This document shows, piece by piece, positions 59,044 through 64,000 of a stretch of 64,000 nucleotides of DNA (position 1 is the stretch's first letter; each line of letters starts with the position of its first letter). The DNA comes from Agromyces ramosus (lineage in GTDB: Bacteria; Actinomycetota; Actinomycetes; Actinomycetales; Microbacteriaceae). The notes below the pieces were generated by a model. It was not told the DNA's origin, searched no databases, and saw nothing but the letters and a program-made list of their open reading frames with translations. The stretch lies in NCBI RefSeq assembly GCF_030817175.1, contig NZ_JAUSYY010000001.1, forward strand, positions 2,108,001 to 2,172,000, read 5' to 3'. Made by a program: the position numbers and the translations under genes.

Positions 59044-60870
59044 TCATGCCGCCACCGCCTGCCCGTTGAGGAACTCAGCCACGGCGTAGCCGAGGTCCCG
59101 CGCGGCGGGCGGCGTGACTGCGTTGCCCGCCTGCTTGACCTGCTCGCGCTTCGTGCCGAGTAGGACGTAGTCCGTCTCGAAGGCCATGCCCCGTTTGATC
59201 TCGTCGGGGGTGAGCATCCGGAACAGGACGTCGTCGACGTCGAGCGAGAGTTCGGACTCGACGAGCCCGTACCGGTCGTTCGTGGTGAGCGTCCCGTGCG
59301 GGTCGGACGTGGGCTTCGCTGACTCGCTCGCGCCGTAGTAGGGCGTGAGGAGCGACTGGTGACCGCCCGTCGTGAGCGTCCGCAGCGTCTCGGTTACCGG
59401 CGTCGACATCTCCGCGCCGCCCTCGTTGTTCCGCATGACGAGCGCGTGGTGGTTGCCGTTCGCCGACACTGTGTCGATCGGGTGCTCGGCAGGCTTCGCG
59501 ACACCGTGGTTGCGGAGCGGGATGACGAGCGCCGTCTCGTTCCGCGTCGACTGCGTCCGCATCGGGCCGTCGACGGGCGCTGCGACCTTCCCGTCGCGAC
59601 CCTCGACGGGCACCATGAGCGGCGAGTATGCCAGGCCCTTCGTCTGCGCCGTGGTCTGCGTCAGCATCGGGTCGCCGGCTGATTGCACCGTCCCGTCGCC
59701 GTGGATGCCGTCGGTGATGAGGGCGTGGCCCGCGCCGTCGGCGACGAGCGTCGTCAGCGGGTCGATGGACGGATCGAGAGTGCGCTCGCGCTCGCGGAAC
59801 TGCGTGAGGAACGGCGGCAGCACCGCGAGACCTTCACTCGCCGTCGTGTGCTGCGTCGGCATGACGTCGTCGACCGGACGCGCCCGCAGGTACTTCGAGC
59901 CCGTCGTGATGCCGTCGTACGTGTTCCCCGCCGCGGTCACGAGCAGCGGTCGCCAGTAGCGGTCGATGCCCTTCGCGATGCGAGCGCGGGTCTTCTCCGC
60001 GAGCGGCTTCTTCTTGTCGCCGATGCGTTCGCCCGGGATGGTCCAGTCGATCGCGGATGCCGCGGGGAGCCACGCGGGCTCGATGATGGCCGCGCACTTC
60101 GGGCAGCGGTAGAGGTACTGCGCGCGGTAGCGGCCCCACTCCTCGGCCTTCTTAAACGCCTGCACGGCCTGAACCTGCCCGTGCTCGGCGCAGAACGCTG
60201 TCGGGCGGGTCCACTTGCCGGTGTTCGGGCGCGGCATCCGCTTCGACACGAGATCCTTGCGCCAGAACACCACGTACATGCGGTCGCGCGACTGCGGCGC
60301 CGGGAGCCCGCCGACCTGCGCGTGCATCGAGTTGAGCCACACGATCTGGTGCTCGTACCCGTAGGCCTCCATCACGGACAGCCACTGCTGGAACGGCACC
60401 CACCGGAACGCGTCGACGACGTTCTCGATGATGATCGCCTTGTACCGGTGATACTCGGCAAACCGGGGCACGTCCCACATGGTGGCGCGCGAGCGGTTCG
60501 CGGCGTCATCGGGCAGCGGCCGCGTACCGTCGAAGTCGAACAGCGCGGCGTCCTCGGCCCGTTGGCGCTTGACGCCCTTCGCGACCGAGTGGTTCGTGCA
60601 CTCCGGCGACGCCCACAGGATGTCCGTGCGGGGGAAGTAGCTCGGCGTCACCTGCGAGATATCCGCGCTCGAGTGATCGGTCTCCGGGTGATTGAGCTGG
60701 TGCGATTCGATCGCCTTAGCCCAGTGGTTCGCGGCGATGACCACCTTGTAGCCCGCGGCGACGAGACCCGAGGACGAGCCGCCGGCGCCGCAGAAGAGGT
60801 CGGTGACGGTGAGGCCGTTCCATGTGACGTCGGGCTGGCGGTAGCCGACGCGCTCGAGCGTCGCGGTCAT
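59044..60870 (-). CDS. C5-cytosine DNA methyltransferase with internal repeats
   Basis: The product is 608 residues. Motif I is DLFCGAGGSSSG, motif IV carries the catalytic Cys in ASPECTNHS (SPEC in place of PPCQ), motif VI is IIIENVVDAF, motif VIII QSRDRMYVV and motif X GNAVTPPAAR. A CPKC zinc site lies in the middle. Between VIII and X is an array of about seven repeats of the form P-x-x-T-x-T/S-x(4-6)-A/G-L. It should methylate cytosine at C5, probably protecting phage DNA from host restriction. The ATG overlaps the stop of the adjacent methylase (ATGA). Confidence 0.88.
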   Translation of the reverse strand: MTATLERVGYRQPDVTWNGLTVTDLFCGAGGSSSGLVAAGYKVVIAANHWAKAIESHQLNHPETDHSSADISQVTPSYFPRTDILWASPECTNHSVAKGVKRQRAEDAALFDFDGTRPLPDDAANRSRATMWDVPRFAEYHRYKAIIIENVVDAFRWVPFQQWLSVMEAYGYEHQIVWLNSMHAQVGGLPAPQSRDRMYVVFWRKDLVSKRMPRPNTGKWTRPTAFCAEHGQVQAVQAFKKAEEWGRYRAQYLYRCPKCAAIIEPAWLPAASAIDWTIPGERIGDKKKPLAEKTRARIAKGIDRYWRPLLVTAAGNTYDGITTGSKYLRARPVDDVMPTQHTTASEGLAVLPPFLTQFRERERTLDPSIDPLTTLVADGAGHALITDGIHGDGTVQSAGDPMLTQTTAQTKGLAYSPLMVPVEGRDGKVAAPVDGPMRTQSTRNETALVIPLRNHGVAKPAEHPIDTVSANGNHHALVMRNNEGGAEMSTPVTETLRTLTTGGHQSLLTPYYGASESAKPTSDPHGTLTTNDRYGLVESELSLDVDDVLFRMLTPDEIKRGMAFETDYVLLGTKREQVKQAGNAVTPPAARDLGYAVAEFLNGQAVAA

Positions 60871-61838
60871 GCGGCACTTCCTTCGATGTCGAGGAGTTCG
60901 AACAGGGTCGGCACCGACGCGCGTGCGTCGTGCCGCCGGAGGTAGACGAGGCTGTCGGCGACGGATGCCGGGTTCAGCTCCGACGAGTACGCGCGGCGGC
61001 CGGCCTCGACGGCGCAGAGCGCGGTCGAGCCGATGCCGCCGAAGGGGTCATAGACGAGCTCGCCTGGCATGGAGTACTCCGCGATGAGCCGGCGCGGGAT
61101 GCCGAGGGGGAACGGGCAGATGTGGTTCTCGACGTTGCGGCGCTTCTGCTCGGAGTTGAGCGTGTCGATGCGGAGGATGTCGTGCCACACGTCGGGCCGC
61201 CACGACCCGGGCACAAGCGACGCGAACGTGCCAGGGAGCGCGTGCCGCTCCGCGAGCTGCTCGGCGAGGCGCACGTGCTCCTCGTAGTCGTAGACGTGCG
61301 CGAGGGACTGCTTCGTGAACAGCCGCGAGCGGGACTCAGGGTCGAGCTGCGCGAGCTCGTCGACGGTGAGGAGCCGGTCGCCTGACTCGCGCCAGTCTGC
61401 CGCGGCGTCGATCTGCCACCGGCCGACGGAGTACTCGCCGCGGTCCTTCACGATCCGCTCGTCAGCCCAACCCTTCGAGCGGTCCGACTGCGGCTTGTGG
61501 AACAGCAGCACATACTCGGGGGAGCCCACGCCCATCGGCGAGTGGTCCTTCAGCATCTTCGAGTACGAGAGCCGGTACGTCTGGTTGTTCTCGCGCACGA
61601 CGTCGGTGGTGACGGTGATCATGCCGTAGTAGTCGAACCCGTGACCCGTGTAGTGCGCGATCGCCTCAGCGTGGAACGGCGCCACCGTGTAGACGCCGCG
61701 GCCGGTGACTGACCCGAACAGCTGCCGGTCCTTCACGTGCACGGCCATGAGCCGGCCCGGCTGCAGCACCCTCATCAGCGACGGGGTGAGGTAGTCCATC
61801 TGCCACCAGAAGTGGTCGTTGTCGTCGGTGTGACCCAT
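60867..61838 (-). CDS. DNA methyltransferase (N6-adenine/N4-cytosine type), N-terminus in another frame
   Basis: From the first ATG the product has 323 residues. The AdoMet motif GELVYDPFGGIGSTALCAV lies near the C-terminus. The catalytic motif, TSIPFGNHYEYSPNYAD, lies upstream of that ATG in the same open frame, which extends to 62036 without any ATG, GTG or TTG. A complete enzyme therefore needs entry from the overlapping helicase frame by a +1 shift, or the reading frame is broken. In related phages, as I recall, helicase and methylase form one polypeptide. Activity of the short form is doubtful. Confidence 0.7.
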   Translation of the reverse strand: MGHTDDNDHFWWQMDYLTPSLMRVLQPGRLMAVHVKDRQLFGSVTGRGVYTVAPFHAEAIAHYTGHGFDYYGMITVTTDVVRENNQTYRLSYSKMLKDHSPMGVGSPEYVLLFHKPQSDRSKGWADERIVKDRGEYSVGRWQIDAAADWRESGDRLLTVDELAQLDPESRSRLFTKQSLAHVYDYEEHVRLAEQLAERHALPGTFASLVPGSWRPDVWHDILRIDTLNSEQKRRNVENHICPFPLGIPRRLIAEYSMPGELVYDPFGGIGSTALCAVEAGRRAYSSELNPASVADSLVYLRRHDARASVPTLFELLDIEGSAA

Positions 61839-63447
61839 GTCGGCGTAGTTCGGCGAGTACTCGTAGTGGTTGCCGAACGGGATCGACGTGACAATCAGGC
61901 CGACGCTGTCGGCGGCGAGGTGGTCGCGGGCCTCGACGACAGAGTCGTTCAGCGCGACCGTCCATGCCTCGCCGGAGTACTCGACGCGCTCGACGCGCCA
62001 TCGCTCGCTGCAGTTCGGCGCTGATGTTCGCCGGGTTCAGCCCGTGCTCACGGATGACGTCCGACATCGTGTCGGTGAGGGCGTCGTGCTCCTGCCACTT
62101 CGCCTCGAGCACCGCGCGGACTTCGGTCTCCGACTCGGCATAGATCAGGTGGGCGACGACCTGCCGCTCCTGGCCGAACCGTTGCACCCGGTGCACGGCC
62201 TGAATGGTCTGCTCGAACTTGTGCGTCACGCCGACGAACACGACGGTGTTGCACTGCTGCAGGTTCATGCCCTGCCCGAGCATCACGGGCTTGCCGATGA
62301 GCGCGTACGTCTCGCCGGCGCGCCACGCGTCGAGGCGACGCTCGCCCTCGTCGTCGGAGAGGGAGCCGTGCACCGAGGAGAACGTGATTCCGAGCTCGGC
62401 GAGCGTCTTCTCGATCTCGGCCTGTTCGTCGTTCAGATCGCACCAGAGGATGATCTGGCCGCGCTCGTCGACGTCGCCCCAGTGATTCACGACGATCTGC
62501 CGGAGCCGCGCGACGCGCTCGCTCAGGGTCTGGCGCTTCTCGCGCGCTGCGTCGACGATGCCGAGGGCGCCGCCGCGCACGAGCACGCCCTGCCCGTCGC
62601 GCTCGACGACGCTCGACTGCATGTCGACGGCGACCTCATGCCACTGGACGTCGAGTGCCGGGAGAACGTACCCCTCATCGGAGTAGCCGAGGTCGGACGG
62701 CGCCTGCAGGAAGCACGCCCACGTGTTCAGCCACAGCCAGAACTCGCGCTCCTTGTGCGGGTACAGCGTGAGGTTCCCCGCCTGCGACGAGTCGCGCTGG
62801 AAGAACCGCGTGAGCGCCGCGCCGGTGTCCATGATGCCGAGGAACCCGGCGTAGTGGATCAGCTCCTTGTGCCGGTTCGGCGACGGCGTCGCGGTCGCGA
62901 CGAACCGGAACGGCACGTCGGCGAAGAGGCCGAGGAACTCCTGATACGTCTTCGACCCGAACGACCGGAGCACGGCCGCCTCGTCGAGCGACACCGCGTC
63001 GAACTGGTCGACGGCGAGCTTCCCGTCGCGCACGGACTCGTAGTTCGTCACGTAGATGCCCGACCACGCCGGGTCGACTTCTGCAGTGCGTCGGACGAAC
63101 CGCACCTCGAGGCCGAGCAGGTCGCGGCCGTCGCGGACGAACTCGCCGCGCACGCCGAGCGGCGCGACGATCAGTGCCCGACTGCCGCCGCCGAGACGTT
63201 CGAGGATCAGCCGCAGGATCTCCAGCTGCATGACCGACTTGCCGAGGCCGAACTTCGCGAAGATCGCGCGCCGGCCGCCGGCGACGGCCCAGCGGACGAT
63301 GTCGGCCTGGTGCGGCTTGAGGATGGGGTTAACGGCCGTCGGCTCGACCTCGAATCCGAAGCGGCGGTCGAACGCGACCTTCTCGCGCAGGAACTCGTCG
63401 TACGGCATCGCGCCCGTGTTGCCGGTGGCGAGCGTCAGGGGGCTCAT
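61666..63447 (-). CDS. SNF2/DEAD-type helicase, probably meant to continue into the methylase
   Basis: The open frame is 593 residues, but only about the first 470 look like protein. Helicase motifs are: I in FAKFGLGKSVM, Ia in ALIVAPLGV, II as SLDEAAVL, III ATATPSP, IV-VI as LWCDLNDEQAE, GKPVMLGQGMNLQ and QAVHRVQRFGQ. The last 120 codons are Arg-rich and lie opposite the true methylase frame. The start ATG at 63447 overlaps the RusA-like stop (ATGA). It may translocate on DNA for the fused methyltransferase or act in replication. Confidence 0.8.
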   Translation of the reverse strand: MSPLTLATGNTGAMPYDEFLREKVAFDRRFGFEVEPTAVNPILKPHQADIVRWAVAGGRRAIFAKFGLGKSVMQLEILRLILERLGGGSRALIVAPLGVRGEFVRDGRDLLGLEVRFVRRTAEVDPAWSGIYVTNYESVRDGKLAVDQFDAVSLDEAAVLRSFGSKTYQEFLGLFADVPFRFVATATPSPNRHKELIHYAGFLGIMDTGAALTRFFQRDSSQAGNLTLYPHKEREFWLWLNTWACFLQAPSDLGYSDEGYVLPALDVQWHEVAVDMQSSVVERDGQGVLVRGGALGIVDAAREKRQTLSERVARLRQIVVNHWGDVDERGQIILWCDLNDEQAEIEKTLAELGITFSSVHGSLSDDEGERRLDAWRAGETYALIGKPVMLGQGMNLQQCNTVVFVGVTHKFEQTIQAVHRVQRFGQERQVVAHLIYAESETEVRAVLEAKWQEHDALTDTMSDVIREHGLNPANISAELQRAMARRARRVLRRGMDGRAERLCRRGPRPPRRRQRRPDCHVDPVRQPLRVLAELRRHGSHRRQRPLLVADGLPHPVADEGAAAGPAHGRAREGPAAVRVSHRPRRLHGGAVPR

Positions 63448-63869
63448 GCGGGCAGCTCCGTCACGGTGAACTCGAAGTGCGGCGTGCAGCCCTTCTCGTA
63501 CCGGATCTCCGGCATGTGCTTCACCATGAACTCGCGGGTGTCGTCCTCGACGACCTCAGCGTCGACGAGGCCGTCGCAGAGAGGCTTGAGTGTGGCGACG
63601 ATGTTCTCGTCGTCGCGGCGCCGGCGGGTGCTCACGAACCAGACGAGACGCACCTCGCAGCGTCCGAGGTCGGGAATGTGCCTCGCCGCGGCGTGCATGA
63701 GGGAGCGCAACTCGGCGGTGAGCTTCGCCTTGACGATGTGGTGCATGCGGTCGTTCATAGAGAGCGGCGCCTTCGCCCACTCGAAGGTGAACGTCGTCGA
63801 GAACGGTGCGGCGGGCTCTTGCACGGTCGCGGGCTCCGCGCCGTCGGGTACGCCAAGATGGGATGACAT
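63444..63869 (-). CDS. RusA-like Holliday junction resolvase
   Basis: The product is 141 residues. The RusA pattern is clear: FEWAKAPLSMNDRMH, RLVWFVSTRRRRDDENIVAT (acidic cluster DDxN) and LKPLCDGLVDAEVVEDD. The Asp residues bind Mg in the active site. It should cut branched DNA during phage replication or recombination. ATG 63869 has GAAGGA 5 nt upstream; the TTG start 15 nt earlier is less likely. Confidence 0.85.
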   Translation of the reverse strand: MSSHLGVPDGAEPATVQEPAAPFSTTFTFEWAKAPLSMNDRMHHIVKAKLTAELRSLMHAAARHIPDLGRCEVRLVWFVSTRRRRDDENIVATLKPLCDGLVDAEVVEDDTREFMVKHMPEIRYEKGCTPHFEFTVTELPA

Positions 63870-63901
63870 TTCGTTCCTTCGCAAGGGGTTCGGGGTGTGA
63901 A

Positions 63902-63936
63902 GGGGGCTCAGCGGGCCGGAATCCTGCTGAGCCCCC
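63902..63936 (-). terminator. Hairpin upstream of the RusA-like gene
   Basis: GGGGGCTCAGC pairs perfectly with GCTGAGCCCCC (11 bp) around a 13-nt loop. On the minus strand TTCACACC follows. It lies only 33 nt before the RusA-like ATG, with no evident promoter between, so it may work as an attenuator. The remaining bases to the window end (63937-64000) hold a short open minus frame ending in the hairpin, too short to judge. Confidence 0.6.
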
Positions 63937-64000
63937 GGTTGGGGCCTGTGCCGTGCATCTCGTGGTGCTCGCGGGTGGTCCCGCTCGGACGGCTCAGCCC

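Larger units (their letters stand above)
29155..64000. mobile_element. Siphovirus-type prophage, left part (right end beyond the window)
   Basis: Integrase, lysis, tail, head, packaging, replication and methylation genes form one continuous block directly after tRNA-Ser(GCT). The order on the minus strand from small terminase to endolysin is that of an actinobacterial siphovirus. The tape measure, G/GT frameshift and distal tail protein indicate a long non-contractile tail. No sheath, baseplate spike or contractile genes are seen. The immunity region, excisionase and attR must lie to the right. The exact left junction should be in the 3' part of the tRNA gene. Confidence 0.93.

Noticed and set aside
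61666..61990. Arg-rich C-terminus of the helicase frame taken as a real domain
   Set aside because: The same bases encode the methylase catalytic region in the other frame, with recognisable motifs; the helicase frame here looks like a shadow.
29155..64000. CRISPR arrays, insertion sequences or transposases within the prophage
   Set aside because: No regularly spaced repeats, transposase motifs or terminal inverted repeats were seen.

Overview
The window is high-GC actinobacterial DNA, most likely from a Microbacteriaceae relative (Agromyces/Microbacterium-like). This is an inference from gene content, from the octamer CGGATGCC/GGCATCCG being scattered through the chromosomal part, and from many start codons lying 6-7 nt after a TAnnnT -10 box (leaderless transcripts). 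Nothing here fixes genus or species. Two parts are joined at a tRNA-Ser(GCT) gene near 29.1 kb.

Chromosome, 1-29154. A secreted glycoside hydrolase family 31 enzyme (cut by the window start) diverges from an alpha/beta hydrolase and a secreted GH6 cellulase. The cellulase carries the same palindrome, TGAGAGCGCTCTCA, that flanks the promoter of a cebE-cebF-cebG-bglC-cebR-like locus (8348-14150): cello-oligosaccharide ABC importer, GH1 beta-glucosidase and LacI-family repressor. Together they form a small cellulose/cellobiose regulon: GH6 cuts outside, the ABC system imports, GH1 makes glucose, the repressor senses the sugar. Around it are housekeeping and envelope genes: phosphoglycerate-mutase-like phosphatase, lipoate ligase family protein, an orphan DNA methyltransferase, a VanY-type D,D-carboxypeptidase, an MFS transporter, an amidase-domain secreted protein, phosphoglucomutase, DUF445 protein, prephenate dehydratase, lipid kinase, seryl-tRNA synthetase, HAD phosphatase, two paralogous LCP cell-wall ligases, tRNA-Ser(TGA) and tRNA-Ser(GCT).

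Prophage, from about 29155 to beyond the right edge (at least 34.8 kb). A tyrosine integrase lies directly after tRNA-Ser(GCT), the probable attachment site. Four small plus-strand genes follow. The virion genes are on the minus strand. Read in the direction of transcription (right to left) they are: small and large terminase, portal, MuF-type head protein with a C-terminal zincin motif, scaffold, HK97-type major capsid protein, connectors and head closure, a nucleotidyltransferase-like protein, tail terminator, major tail protein with an IPT domain, G/GT tail assembly chaperones with a CCCAAAA -1 slippery site, an 844-aa tape measure, distal and other tail proteins, an M23 peptidase, an S74-like fibre, two holin-like membrane proteins and a CHAP endolysin with an export signal. 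This is a siphovirus plan. Right of the terminases lie replication and DNA-modification genes: RusA-like resolvase, SNF2-type helicase, two DNA methyltransferases, HNH nuclease, replication initiator-like protein and J-domain protein, joined by ATGA/GTGA overlaps. The repressor, excisionase and right attachment site are not in the window.

The prophage also carries several plus-strand genes inserted among the minus-strand genes with promoter-like or Shine-Dalgarno sequences of their own: an Ala-rich exported protein, a 71-aa protein, a DUF4145 (HEPN-like) zinc protein, a membrane-anchored protein and a 54-aa protein. These are the best candidates for lysogen-expressed accessory or defence functions. 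The most unusual single gene is the MuF-zincin fusion with a translationally coupled 47-aa ORF directly behind it.
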